64,000 bases of DNA. Origin: Triplophysa rosa. Its lineage: Eukaryota > Chordata > Actinopteri > Cypriniformes > Nemacheilidae. A program made the translations under genes and the position numbers. Of the stretch, positions 22,422 to 34,075 are shown piece by piece (position 1 is the stretch's first letter; the number at the start of each line of letters is the position of its first letter). Below the pieces are notes generated by a model. That model did not search any database. It was given only the letters and a program-made list of their open reading frames with translations, and was not told the origin of the DNA. Location: positions 18,285,935 through 18,349,934 of the forward strand of contig NC_079907.1 of assembly GCF_024868665.1 (NCBI RefSeq). Reading direction: 5' to 3'.

Positions 22422-23398
22422 TTATTTACGGCACATTTGCAGAGTATTCAGAAACGATTGGGATATGAAATTTCCAGCAGCACCAGAGTCTATCAGGGCC
22501 TTTGCTGGAACAGACAGATGAGGAGTAGTTACCATCACATTGATATGGGTAAAATGGAAGGAGGTAGCTGGAAGTACCGTACTCACCATAGGTCGAGGTG
22601 GTCGAACGGGACACGAGGCGATCATATGGCCAGGATCTCCACAATACAGGCAAAGAAGTTGGCTGAAACGGCGAGCTCGTTCCTCACGAGACAAGCGGTT
22701 TTGGTCTATTTGCATGGGTTCTGAGTCTGGAGGGTTCTGGGGTATACGGATGGGTGCTCGGGGAGGAGATGCAGTGGGTTTAGTAGATGGGATGGCCGCA
22801 AGACGTTGCAACATATGGACCATATACAGAATCAGATTCTCTAATCCGACGGTGTCATGAATGGCCAAATGGGTACGCACAGTGTGTTCCAGTCCCTGTT
22901 GGAAGATGGTGATCAAAGCAGTTTCGTTCCAGCCAGAATTAGCAGCCAGGGTTCTGAATTGGATGGCATACTCTGCTACAGACAATTTTCCTTGCTTTAA
23001 TCGAATTAACTGATCCTGCACAGAGAGAAGATTACTCGATTGACCAAACACTGCCATGAAATGTCCTAGAAAGGCTATTAAACTGTCAGTAAGAGGACCA
23101 CCGGCTTCCCAGACATTCTTTGCCCAACTGAGGGCCTTACCAGAGAGTAGAGAGACCACATAGGCTATCCTAGCCTTTTCCGTGGGGAATAGTTGAGATT
23201 GCATCTCGAAGAAGAGTTGGCATTGTTGTACAAACCCACTGCATTCCTCTTCAGCCCCTGAGTATCGTGATGGAGTAGCCATGGGACTGGATACTGCACC
23301 AGGAGGGGAAGCAGAAGAGTGTAGTTGGGTCCGTAGTAGCTGGATGAATTTTGTGACTGGGTGCGTGCAGGTGCCATGGAGGATGATGGAGTGGTCAT
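22422..23398 (-). pseudogene. Chromovirus gag and protease
   Basis: Leader frame 23398-23165 gives a plausible initiating MTTPSSSMAP, then shifts to the main frame 23282-22422 (286 codons). The latter has a capsid-like helical region (RIAYVVSLLSGKALSWAK), a CCHC zinc knuckle (CLYCGDPGHMIASC, about residues 210-223) and a retropepsin site reading IDSGAAGNFIS. DSG replaces the more common DTG and is tolerated in this family. The frame breaks shortly after the protease site. Confidence 0.82.
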
Positions 23399-23418
23399 CG
23401 TTGGTAGGTCAGATCTTC

Positions 23419-23451
23419 TGTAGCACTACACATAAGGTGAAGAACGATGCC
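23419..23451 (-). repeat. Chromovirus 5' LTR remnant
   Basis: About 33 bases (TGTAGCACTACACAT...) match the outer end of the 3' LTR with about four differences, then homology stops. Only the U5-proximal end next to the primer-binding site survives. Confidence 0.75.
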
Positions 23452-25559
23452 GTGCTGTATAAACTGTACTGTATAAGTCATATTAAATCAAATAATTACA
23501 TATAACACTAAGACATGTATATTACTATTTCTATGGAAAAAATGGATGCTATTTGTAGCATTTAGTCAACCATATGAGATTTGTCTGGAAGTACAGAAGA
23601 TACTGCATATGATTAGGCTTTTCGTAAAGACCGAGTGCAAACATGGAAAGAACACATCAGGTTCTATTTTTAGTAACAGTTCTTCCTGAGGGAGATTCTG
23701 TCTTATTGTCAGATTTATTCTCTTGAAATCACAACCTAAGAGACCCTGACCAAAAATAGAGAGTTTTTCTACTCATTGTACAGTATCAACATACTCATGG
23801 TAACAGAGAGATTTGCAGGGCTATGAAATATGATTGATGACGGTAAGGCAGCTTCTGGTTTCAGTAATGCTAGATAAGAGTCAGATAAGGATTTTTGCTT
23901 AAGGATCAAATATGACACACAATTGTACCCTCACAATGATTCTGGTGAGATTCCTGTCTTATAACATCCAACAACAAGGACAGCAATTGCAACCTTTTGA
24001 TGCTATTATGATTGTTCAAGAAACATTCAAATATCTCTGTTGGTAAAGAGGATCTTTCACAGATTGAATTCATTTCACATCAGTTTTTATTCATTTCCTT
24101 CAGCACAATGCCCTGACTGACTCCCTTCCACACAGCAGAAAGTAAAATTGAACAGAATTCATCACAACTTTCCAGCAGGAGGCATAGACAGAGTCTGATC
24201 ATCTGAAGTGGGGGAGAATTTACTGCGGAGGAGTGAAAAGACGAGACAGGCTCTCTGTTTTAATGGCCTGCCGAAAACCTCTGAGAAGGACTTCATTATT
24301 AGTCTTATATTAAGTTTGTTAAGTTATATTAAGTACTTATTACGTTTACATGAGCTTAATGCCACTTAAGTAAAACTCTAGTGACTTGAAGCATTACTGC
24401 AAAATCTGACACTAACTGGGTATGTCAAATCACTCGATAGTCCCCTGAAAGTTACTGCAAACCACAAAACATGGACAAATACAGTAAGATGCATGCTTAG
24501 AAGCAATAAGGCACTGGAGGCAATGCCATATTCTGAATACAGTTGGGCAATTCCGGTGTCATGGATGTGACATTTTCAGTCAAGACTTAAAATTTAAATT
24601 GTATTTAAATGTATTTATTACATATATTAAATCATCTGTTTATGTTTTAGGCTTTTGCCTTTAGTTTTAGTTTTGCCTTCTTGCTTAAATAATATATGTG
24701 TTATGTAATGTGTAAGGGTATATAATAAACATTTAGATATATAAAATGTATAAAAAACTCAGATGCATGATTCTGGTGGTGCCTGTGTTAGTGGTGCCAT
24801 TGCACACTTTCCAAACATCTTTTTGTAATGAAAGGAACTTTTACCGATACCCCTGCTCAGTGTAGGGAGTCGTGAACTCTGTGTGGTGACCCTGTGAATC
24901 AGAATGCATCTATTGTTCTCTCTCCCTGGCCTCAAACATATTTATATGATGTATGTAATGTCAAAGCATCATTATCTTGTGAAAACAGGGGAATGTTAAA
25001 CATGAATGTCAGCCATAGATCTCTTTTATAGATATGAAGATTCCCCACAGCTTCTTGATGATTATAATGGTAGTGAGTTCTTGACATTCGTGACAAGATC
25101 TGTTTTTTTGTGTGTTTCTCGTGCTTCTGATTAGCAGATAGCAGGGTTTCTTTTACTGTAATGACAGATGATAAGAAAAGTGTAATAGGGCAAAGTGACT
25201 TGGGGTGTGAAAGTTACACATTTCTTTGTCATGCTAATGAGAAGCTTTTTGTTTCTTTGAAAGAAGACTGAAATAATTTGTATTCTATTGTTTTTATACT
25301 CTATTAGAATAAGAACAAGCAGTGCTTGTTCTTATTCTATGGTGGGGGTCCCCACCATAAGACTTTTTTTGGTGGGGATGGGGGTTAGTCTCGCAATATA
25401 CAATTTATACAAGATACACAATATATTTGATCATAATATGGATAACTATACACTATTTATTAAAAACATGCTTACATAAAAGAACAGGCTTCTTTTACTG
25501 TATTTTGGATCAAATCAATGCAGGCTTGGTGAACAGAAAATACTTTTGAACAGTAGTAT
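23452..25559. other. Non-genic stretch
   Basis: No ORF above 65 codons. The only structured item is the palindrome at 25305-25339, followed by a GC-rich GGTGGGGGTCCCCACC inverted motif at 25341-25356. Confidence 0.5.
25305..25339. repeat. Perfect 17-bp palindrome
   Basis: TAGAATAAGAACAAGCA (25305-25321) and its exact reverse complement (25323-25339) are separated by one base. A second small inverted motif follows immediately. It may be the centre of an eroded hairpin element. Confidence 0.85.
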
Positions 25560-25649
25560 TGTTGTGTTCTAATAAAGAATTCAATTTGAGACATAACCTC
25601 TGGGCATGCAGTTCTTATTTACCACTCATCACAACGTGAGTATACAACA
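25560..25649 (+). repeat. Mag-like 5' LTR remnant
   Basis: Matches 30034-30123 without gaps. It begins close to the AATAAA signal and ends TATACAACA, so only an R-U5-like segment remains and the U3 promoter part is absent. Confidence 0.8.
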
Positions 25650-25664
25650 TGGTGTCAGAAGACG
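25650..25664 (+). promoter_or_regulatory. Primer-binding site
   Basis: TGGTGTCAGAAGACG directly follows the LTR end. The TGG start is the usual complement of a tRNA CCA end. I do not assign the tRNA. Confidence 0.6.
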
Positions 25665-25761
25665 TTTCATTTACTTAAGCCTACATTTAAGTGCAAAAAG
25701 ACGTGATGGAGACAGTCAGCGCATCGTGACTGAAGTGAGTCTGCATGTGTAAAAAGAAAAC

Positions 25762-26520
25762 ATGGATCAGTTCAGATTACCAACCCCATTAGTCCTGTCG
25801 GGAAATACAGGCGAGAATTGTAGGAGATGGATACAACGATTCAACATTTACATGACTGCTTCAGGATCAGACTCAAAAAGTGAAAAGGTAAAAATTGCCA
25901 TTCTACTACACGCGCTAGGCGAAGAGGTCTTGGAGGTGTACAATTCGCTGACGATAGAACCAGAGGCAGAGAACGAAACAATGCATTATATTGTATCTGC
26001 TCTGGAGAAGTATTGCTTGCCGAAAAATAATGTTGTATTTGAAAGGCATCAATTCTGGGCTTACCCCATGCATGATTCAGTATCTATAGATAAATACATG
26101 ACGGATCTAAAACAAAAAGCAAAGACTGTGATTTTGGCTCAGCGGAATCCGACTTGTTAAGAGACAAGTTAGTGTTTAGCATGAATGATCAGCGTCTAAA
26201 AGAAAGACTACTGGGAGAAGTGAACTTAACTCTTGAAAAAACTGTGGACATTTACAGAGCAGCAGAAGCTGCAAAAACACAGATCCAAGCAATGGAAGAG
26301 AGAAAAATAAAACTGTTTTTATGCTATTAAAAAGAAAACAGGAGATACTAAGCATAACAAGAGGTATGAAAGAACGTCGACACAACAGCAAAAAGAAAAT
26401 GTGGGCACGTTTAATTGCAAGAAGTGCGGTAAATCTCATCTACCTCGACAATGTCCAGCCTTTGGAGGCACATGTCATGCCTGCGGAAAACAATCACTTT
26501 GCCTCGGTGCGCAGATCTGA
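25762..26520 (+). pseudogene. Mag-like gag, frameshifted
   Basis: The first frame, 25762-26160, starts MDQFRLPTP and carries the capsid-like N-terminal half (CRRWIQRFNIYM, IAILLHALGEEVLEVY). It ends with a premature TAA near 26158. The continuation is in other frames and ends around 26410-26520 with a first zinc knuckle (CKKCGKSHLPRQC) and a second beginning CHACGKQSHF, whose last Cys is lost. Confidence 0.8.
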
Positions 26521-26639
26521 AAACAAGGACACACAAACAAAACAAAAAAAGAATGTCACTGTTCATTCATTGTTCATCGGATCAGTAAAACTAAAACTGA
26601 AGAGCACACTGGACCGTCTATTGCAGGAAGATGTTAAAG

Positions 26640-27985
26640 CACCAGACACTTAACCTTCCCCTTGGGTTAACAGCCTTTTAGTCACAGAAAAGAAAAATGG
26701 GTCATTACGAGTATGCTTGGATCCTCGCGACCTAAATAAAGCTGTTCTTCGCCAACAATTCTCTATCCCAACGACCGAAGACGTCCTGTGCAAACTGGCT
26801 GGAAAGAAAATCTTCTCCATCTTAGATGAAAAAGATGGTTACTGGCAAATCAAGCTCGACACAGAATCCTCCCTGCTATGTACATTCAACATGCCGTGGG
26901 GTCGATACAGATTCCAACGTCTGCCTTTTGGAGTCAAGTCTGCTAGTGAAGTGTTCCAGCAGTACATAGAACATGGTGTGCATATTGTGCATAACGGGGA
27001 CATAGAAGGTGTGCATATTGTAGCTGATGATATGATCGTCGCAGCAACCACAGAACAGGAACACGATGCAATTATTGCTAAAATCATGGAGCGGGCGATA
27101 CAACACAATGTGAAATTCAACCCTGACAAGATACAGTACAAGGTGAACAACGTACATTTTATGGGACATGTGATAACCCCACAGGGTGTGAAAGCAGATG
27201 ATGGCAAGACACAGGCTGTGATACGAATGCCAACGCCCACAGACAGACACGCATTGCAGCACCTCTTGGGCATGATAAGATATCTTGCTCCATTCATTCC
27301 AAGTGAGACTTCACTCACAGCACCTCTCAGACAACTTTTGAGAAAAGACATTGTTATCCAGTGGCAACCAGAACGCGAGGTGGCATTGCTAGCACTTAAG
27401 ACGGCATTCACCAACAGGTACTACGACCCCAACACAATGCTCACTATTCAAACAGACACGTCCAAAGATGGTTTAGGATCATGTCTGATGCAGGACGGAT
27501 AGCCGATAGCGTATGCATCCCGCGCATTGACAGACACGGAGCAAAACTATGCTCAGATTGAAAAAGAGCTACTTGCGATTGTATTCACAGCCAAAACGTT
27601 TCATCAGTATGTGTACAGACGTGATGTAAAGGTACAGTCAGACCACAAGCCATTGGAAGCCATTTTCAAGAAATCACTGAGTAAAGCACCAGCAAGACTC
27701 CAACGTATGCTTTTACAGCTACAGAAATACAGCCTCAATGTTCAATACACGCCAGGGAAGGACATGTTAATTGCAGATGCCCTGTCACAGACAGTCAACA
27801 GACGTGTGCGGAAGATTTCAGTGAAGAAAGAGTTGTATACGCGCTAGATGCAACAGAGGCTCTCAGTGAAGAAATGCAGAAGCAGCTTAAGGAAGCCACT
27901 GCAAGAGACAGACCACTACAGTTGCGCATGAAAACACAAAGGAGCGGATGGCCCACACGCAGAAAGCAACTTGTGTCATCAAACA
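26640..27985 (+). pseudogene. Mag-like reverse transcriptase/RNase H
   Basis: The frame 26717-27502 starts inside RT with DPRDLNKAV and contains FSILDEKDGYWQIKLD (first catalytic Asp), LPFGVKSASEVFQQ, catalytic VADD near 27030 and FMGHVITPQG. RNase H begins IQTDTSKDGLG and is cut by a TAG at 27500-27502. It then continues in frame 27527-27847 with QNYAQIEKELLAIVF and QSDHKPLEAIF. A short near-duplication (GVHIV repeated 13 residues apart) precedes the VADD motif. Coding similarity runs on to the solo LTR at 27974. Confidence 0.88.
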
Positions 27986-28488
27986 CGAGGAAGAACCCAA
28001 TTGCAGGCAGTAGTTTCAGGGTTAACAAAAAGGTTTATTAAATAATAAAACACAAAACAATAATCCACGTGGGGGTAAAGCAATAACAACAGTTAAACAG
28101 AGACAAAGACTAATTAAACCCTAGACTAACCAAACACTAGACATGAACTAAACTCAACACTTACTAAGCCTAGACGGCGGAATCCACAACAGGAACACAA
28201 GCAAGAGGACCGGTATACACACCATGAATACACAACGAACGAGCACAAGACAATAGACACGAGAGCTTTTTAAAGGGAGAAAATCAAGAAGGGACAGGTG
28301 CGGGGCATGAACTAATTAACAATCAATAACGAGAGATACAGGAGGGCGGGGACAAAGACCAGACCTGGAGAGAGCATGTGGAAGGCCAAGTGGGCCAAAA
28401 TGCTTCTCTCCACATTAAACAGTGGATCCTGCCGTGATTCTGCCACAAGATCAAGAAAGACATGACAAGATGAGGCAGAATCACGACA
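27974..28488 (-). mobile_element. Solo LTR, copy 1, inside Mag-like pol
   Basis: A 515-bp LTR in minus orientation with plus-strand termini TGTCATC and TCACGACA. Flanks are ACTTG (27969-27973) and ACTCG (28489-28493), a 5-bp duplication with one mutation. It shares GAAGAACCCAATTGCAG and the CCACGTGGGGG block with the copy at 41662. Removing it and one flank copy leaves the surrounding pol frame continuous. Confidence 0.88.
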
Positions 28489-28493
28489 ACTCG

Positions 28494-29316
28494 ATCCTTC
28501 AATACAACAATATTGGCCTGTTAGACACATTGTGTCTGTACAAGACAACATATTGTTGGTATCGGACAGGATTTTGATTCCAGAGTCAATGAGAGTAGAG
28601 ATGCTGCAGAAACTACACATCTTGCACCAAGGAATGCAACGCACAAAAGCGCATCCCAGAAAGTTTCTCTATTGGCCGTGTATGACAAAGCACATAGAAC
28701 AAATGGTCAAGTCATGTTCAACCTGCCAACAGTACCAGCCCAAGAACCAGAGAGAGCCGCTCATACCTCACGATATTCCTGAGCTCCCATGGTTAAAAGT
28801 AGCTGCTGACATCTTCGAAATCAGAGGTCAGTCATTCCTTCTAGTTGTCGACTATATGTCAAATTATCCTGAGGTAATGAATATCAAAGACAAGATGGCA
28901 CATACAGTAATTGAAAAGATGAAAGCAGTGTATGCAAGACATGGCATCCCAAAAGAATTAATGTGTGACCACATACCGTTTGCGAGCTATGAAATGAAGA
29001 ACTTTGCTGCAGAGTGGGGCAACTGACACATTCCAGTCCAGGTTACCCACAATCAAATGGACTAGCGGAAAGAACAATCAAAACTGTCAAACATGTTTTG
29101 AGAAAAGCGGAACAATCAGGGCAGGATCATCACCTTGCTCTACTCTCGCTGAGGAATACTCCTATCACAGGTATGTCCTATGCTCCATCTCAGGTCCTAA
29201 TCGGAAGAGTTCTCAGAAGTACCATTCCAGCATCCAGAGAAGTGTTACGACCTACCACTCCCAGAGATGTTCACCAGACGTCGGAAGGTCTGCAGAAGAA
29301 ACAAGAGTGTAATTAA
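28494..29316 (+). pseudogene. Mag-like integrase
   Basis: The frame 28532-29026 has a zinc-binding region (HILHQGMQ...CSTCQQ), the first core Asp in VAADIFEIRG and a second Asp in MCDHIPFAS, where SDNGPQF would be usual. It ends at a TGA and shifts to frame 29014-29316, which carries the core Glu in NGLAERTIK and the following NTPITGMSYAPSQVLIGR. One frameshift therefore separates the second Asp from the Glu. Confidence 0.85.
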
Positions 29317-29693
29317 AACGATCAAGCCCTGACAGAGTTACATGCTGGAAACACAGTTCACATTGAAATGGACAGAGGGTGGAAACCGGGTCTCATCATT
29401 TCAAAACGAGGTGTTCATACAATGTCATCAATGCTGCAAGAAAACAGATCAGATGCAACAGGCGCCACCTGAGGAAAACTGTTCATAAAAGCACAGAGTT
29501 GTTTGAGCCTGCAGATAAGGCTGATGACGATACACACTCTCAGATCTCAGAGCCACAGGAGGTAGCAGGACATTCTGTACAGCAAAGTCCAGATCAAGTC
29601 TCACACAAATGCAACACAACTACCACCAGAAGTGGTCGGGTTGTGAAAGCTCCAGTGAAGTTTAAAGACTATTGCATGACTTCAATAGACTAA
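29317..29693 (+). pseudogene. Mag-like pol C-terminal tail
   Basis: The frame 29379-29693 is hydrophilic and basic to acidic and ends TRSGRVVKAPVKFKDYC, a tail common in pol proteins of this group. A frameshift precedes it. Confidence 0.65.
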
Positions 29694-29884
29694 CCTATGG
29701 TGGTCTGAGAATCCATTATTACAGATGGTATTGATGTGGAATAAATATGCCTAAACTTTAAAATGCTAATTTGGTAATATGTTCAGTGTAAATGAGAAAA
29801 AGTGTTTGTTTTACAGAGTTTGGTATCTGTGATAAGTGCACATAATCTGTTTGCACTAATGTTGTTCTGACTAGTAATATCATT

Positions 29885-29899
29885 GGGAAAAATGGGGGA
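29885..29899 (+). promoter_or_regulatory. Mag-like polypurine tract
   Basis: GGGAAAAATGGGGGA immediately precedes the 3' LTR start TGTGGTC. Confidence 0.7.
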
Positions 29900-30123
29900 T
29901 GTGGTCTATTTATGCAAGTGCAGTGCATATACATGTTATCCCCACTAGGGGGCTGTAAGGGTCATTGGTGTACCTGTTACTCGGAGGAGTAAGAACGTTG
30001 TTATGTGTGCTAATGGCAGCACGAGCTACTTAATGTTGTGTTCTAATAAAGATGTCAATTTGAGACATAACCTCTGGGCATGCAGTTCTTATTTACCACT
30101 CATCACGAAGTGAGTATGCAACA
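29900..30123 (+). repeat. Mag-like 3' LTR
   Basis: 224 bp from TGTGGTCTATTT to TATGCAACA, with AATAAA near 30046. It is the full-length LTR of the pair. Confidence 0.8.
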
Positions 30124-31237
30124 AATGTAGTATTTACTAGTTTCCCTAAAAACAACTGGATGATTGACACTTTGTGATAATAATGATTGTTCCAAAACAC
30201 TTGTTTAAATGCAAGACAATAGTTTATTAGATATTAAAAATATAAATTGTGACAAGACCGGCTGTCAGTCTGTGGGTTAGTGTTGTGGGGATTTTTCAAC
30301 GATTTCAGCGCATTTACATAGTTACGTCCAGTAGGTGGAGGCAAGGGACTGTTATGAGCGAGTCTGTCAGTCAGCAGACTATTCAACCATTTCAGTCCAA
30401 AAGTCTGCTTTATTCAGGAACTAACTATGGCTATCAATATGTCAATCATAGCTATTTCAAGAGTGAATCCCGCATTTATATGCCGATGTAATTCCCGAAA
30501 CTTTACAGCATGTATGTGGCAATTCGTCTTAGCAGCATGGAAATCAAGTTTTATTTAATTCTGAATGGATTATATATAGCACAGAAACCGCACAAGGAGC
30601 ACTCCCTTTATAATTACTAAAAAGCTGTCACTCATCTTCATCGAGATCTCTAGCACCCCAGAACCAGGCCTAATAATAATTTACGGAAGGAATACAAAAG
30701 CCCCGACATGGAGTTGATAAATATAGTGGAAAGATATAGAGAGAGAAAATTACCCCTCAAAAAAGTAGAAGCTTCCTCGTCCTTACTGTGAGTGAATGTT
30801 TATTAATCTCCATCACCTGAGCAATGCCAATCAAGCAGTCATGTCAACGATGTCCTGCGCTTAGCGGTCTTTAGAGGTAGGGCAGGGTGTTTAAAATTTA
30901 AAGAGACATGACAACTAGCCCATAAACAAACTTAATATAAATTATTTTAAATAAGTAATTCACGAAATTTACCATATCCATTGCATGAATTTAATCACAT
31001 TTGTCATTATCATTTTTACTCAAATAAAAATATCTGAGGGACCCCCTAAGTCTATTTTTTACTTCTTATGGGGTCCCTAATGCCTTATGGGGGGTCCCGG
31101 ATCCCCCCAGTCCCCCTTCAATTCGAGCACTGAGAACAAGCATGAAGCATGTACATTAAAATCACTTGATATCTATGAACACTCAATATTTGTATTCCCT
31201 ACATGAGTGTATACCCCTTAAAATTAATGTACTAATG
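30124..31237. other. Non-genic stretch
   Basis: No gene is supported. A block of G and C runs at about 31040-31110, including GGGGGGTCCCGGATCCCCCC, may be the end of an unrecognised repeat. Confidence 0.5.
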
Positions 31238-31556
31238 TAGTTCACCCAAAAATTTAAATTCTGTCATCATTTACTCACCCTCTTGTCATTTCAAACCTGT
31301 ATGAAATTCTTCTGCAAAACACAAAGATATTTTGAAGAATGTGTGTAACCAAACAACAGTGGTACCCATTCACTTCTATTGGACGGAAACAAAACCAATG
31401 CAAGTGAATGGGTACTGTCGTTGTTTGGTTACCAACATTCTTTAAAATATTTTCTTTTGTGTTCTGCAGCACAACATAAGTCATGCAGGTTTAAAATGAT
31501 AAGAAGGTGAGTAATAATGACAAAATGTTTTTTGGGGGGGTGAACTATCCCTTTAG
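31238..31556. repeat. Palindromic MITE, copy A
   Basis: It starts TAGTTCACCCAAAAATT and ends GGGGTGAACTATCCCTTTA, and its two halves are inverted copies. Both halves carry an ACCAAACAAC/GTTGTTTGGTTAC pair and an AACATTCTT block. It is the best preserved copy of a family also at 36457, 43451, 44560 and 49444. Confidence 0.8.
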
Positions 31557-33718
31557 AACCATTTGTGAGGATGCCCTCTGTTCCTACATACTCTCTATCG
31601 TTTCATATCTGTGTTGTGGGCAGGTCAGGGGAAGGCCATAGCCTGTAGACCAGTGTTAAGTAACAAGTGTCCTGCCCCCACCTTTATCTTAATCTGTAAA
31701 TCCCTAGCCCGAGATGCATTACTGGGATTGCCTTATGTAATATCTGTCTATGCCCAGCAATAAAGCACAGAAAGCATGGATTGTAACAGAGTGTTTTGAC
31801 ATGAAATGTTGCCATGGGTGTGAGTTCAGCCCGAATCCAATCTATATGCAAAACTGGCTATTAATCACGCCACCTCCAGCAAACACACACAAACAAATAA
31901 TACACACAAAGGTGAATGATTAACGGTCACTAGTGACCATAAGACAATTTTGTGTAGAAAATCAATATTTTGTTATGTGCGGTCAAGTTAAATGTATGAC
32001 CTGTCATAACTGAAACAGCATGCGTAAAACTCGTTCCGACTATTTGTTTGCTCAGTATGGAGACAGCAAAAATACAGCAGAGTTCAAAGGTCACTGTAGA
32101 ACTGTAAACGTAGATTCCACTGATAATGAATAACACAATGGATATTGTCGTATACATGCATTTTATCATTTGAAGTTTGTAGTAATGGAAAAGAAATTGG
32201 AAAGAAAGCACTTTGAAAAGAACATTCTGAATATCATGTTATGTATTTCTATAAAAATTGTTAGCTAATAAGAATGCAATTAAGGTTCACAGTGCTTGGC
32301 TTTGTCTCCGATTAATTCTGCTCTGCTAAACTCATATAACAAACTGGCTGCCTAAGGTCTTAACAGAATCTCTCTTTCAGAAAGAGCGAGATGACTGCAT
32401 GTGCATGTAGGCTTATGTAGGCAAGAGGATTGCCCATTCTACAGAATGAGTCATTGTGAGGAACGGAAGTCCAGCCTGGAGTGACCCGTCAGTTATCTGC
32501 TGTAAGAAATGGAAAAACTATATAACCTTGTGATGTCAGCCTTGTGCAATAGGGATTTAAATGTCAAGTGCCATTCGTGACGTCATAAATAAGCTTTTCC
32601 CATACAGAAACAAGTAAACACATTAATTAAGCTTTATATGGATTTCACAGATGTAAAAATGTCACATAATAGAAACAGTATATGTATGTCTGCATATATA
32701 CAAATATATATGATCGTTTTTTAATTTAATTTAATATTTTATTTTATTATTTAATATTTTATTATTTTATTATTTAATATTTTATTTTATTTTAATAGAA
32801 TTAGAAATAAAAAATAGAAGTGCTGCTGGACCAGTGTTTACATCTTGTAAAGTGATTTTTATATATTTTTATATATAAATTATAGTTAGTTTATATTAGT
32901 CTGGGTAGTTGACAGACTAATGTGCAAGTCTGTCCTACAGTATGATGGCAACAATAAAAAAAAAACGAACAATGAAGATAAATCTCTCTTCTTATGCTAT
33001 TTTATATGATAAATATAAATATTACTAATTATATAAAACAATGTAATATTAACGGTTTGTTTTCTAAATTTTACTATGTCACACTGTAGGACACATGTAC
33101 GACTTATTCATCAACAGCCCATATGTTTAAATTACTAGCAATCACTAAATGTCTGAATGTGGACTTTCAGAAATAATTCAATCTTGGGACATAAAGTCAC
33201 ACTTTAAAATTCAGCTGTAAAATAATATTTTAGCCTGTTCCCATGGAAAAAGCAAACCTGATGAGCTGAGCAAATCTGTCTCCTTCAATCACAGATGGTA
33301 AAGAGACCCTAGTGTTCCTCGTATAAGCACCACGGAGAAGCGCTCTATTTTCTGAAGTCACATGCTGGTAGGTCATATCATGTTCTACGGTGTAAACACA
33401 GGCTGCTAGATAATATGGAAGGAGAGAGAGTGAGAGAACGGGAGCGAAACATTATCTGCTCAGCCAAGTCTCTAGCCTGTCTAACAATACACAGTATAGG
33501 TCTGGTAATATTCCACTAAGGGAATGATTATGCACTATCCCACTATACAGCTGCCATAATGCACAGTCAAAGACAAACAAACAATGCATGAAGGTCAGTG
33601 GCTCTGGTCACAGTGAAATGATCGTTCTCTGTGTTGCCTAAGACCTGTTGCGTTCAGGGCAAGTGTCAATGATGCAATCATGTGACATGCCCCATATTGA
33701 AGAACAAGATGCATAACA
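31557..33718. other. Non-genic stretch
   Basis: No gene is supported. An AT simple repeat with TTTAATATTTTATT units occupies about 32717-32800. Confidence 0.5.
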
Positions 33719-33752
33719 GTGTGTGTGTGTGTGTGCGTGTGCGTGTGTGTGT
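33719..33752. repeat. (GT)n microsatellite
   Basis: GT dinucleotide run with two GC interruptions. A shorter GT-rich run lies at about 34039-34072. Confidence 0.9.
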
Positions 33753-33770
33753 ACTTGTACATCTATATTT

Positions 33771-34020
33771 GTGAGGACCGGTTTGAGTTGTAGACCAGCG
33801 GTGTAAGGACAAGGAGAGTAAAGTAAGGATATTTTGGCTGGTCCTCACTTCCAGAGACCCCTTTAAAGGGCTGTTTGAGGGTGAAGACTTGGTTTTAGGG
33901 TTTAGGTTATAATTCGGTTTAGGTTAGGTTTAGGGTAAGAGTTAGGGTCCGGCATGTAGTTCTGGTGGTTAGGGTTAGGGTAACGGGCTAGAGATTGCAT
34001 TGCGTCAATGTATGTCCTCA
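33771..34020. repeat. TTAGGG-rich dispersed repeat unit
   Basis: The unit begins GTGAGGACC and ends TGTCCTCA, short inverted ends. Its middle (33890-33985) contains many TTAGGG-like hexamers that are degenerate and interspersed. (GT)n runs flank both sides. It resembles a dispersed repeat that I recall from fish genomes rather than a telomeric array. Confidence 0.65.
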
Positions 34021-34075
34021 TAAAGATAGCTGCGCAAACATGTGTGTGTGTGTGCAAGTGTAAGTGTGTGTATTC

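Larger units (their letters stand above)
14008..23451 (-). mobile_element. Ty3/gypsy chromovirus, decayed, with a DIRS insertion in its 3' LTR
   Basis: In minus-strand order it has a remnant 5' LTR (23419-23451), gag with a CCHC knuckle and protease (23398-22422), RT/RNase H (22074-20792), integrase with chromodomain (20417 to about 19190), a polypurine tract and a 3' LTR (19173-14008). The 3' LTR is split by the DIRS element at 14165-18900. The gene order protease-RT-RH-integrase and the C-terminal chromodomain identify a chromovirus; Sushi-like elements are the usual fish representatives, but the subfamily is inference. Several stops and frameshifts make it defective. Once the DIRS insert is subtracted, the LTR is about 430 bp. 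Confidence 0.9.
25560..30123 (+). mobile_element. Ty3/gypsy retrotransposon (Mag-like), defective
   Basis: Order: 5' LTR remnant (25560-25649), primer-binding site, gag (25762 onward), RT/RNase H (to about 27850), integrase (28500-29316), C-terminal pol (to 29693), polypurine tract and a 224-bp 3' LTR. The 90 bp shared by the two LTRs have about five differences by eye. Stops, frameshifts and a solo-LTR insertion at 27974-28488 inactivate it. The Mag-like label is from the gag N terminus and the double zinc knuckle and is tentative. Confidence 0.88.

Noticed and set aside
26839..27414. 191-codon minus-strand frame
   Set aside because: Exact antisense of the Mag-like RT, whose motifs are on the plus strand.
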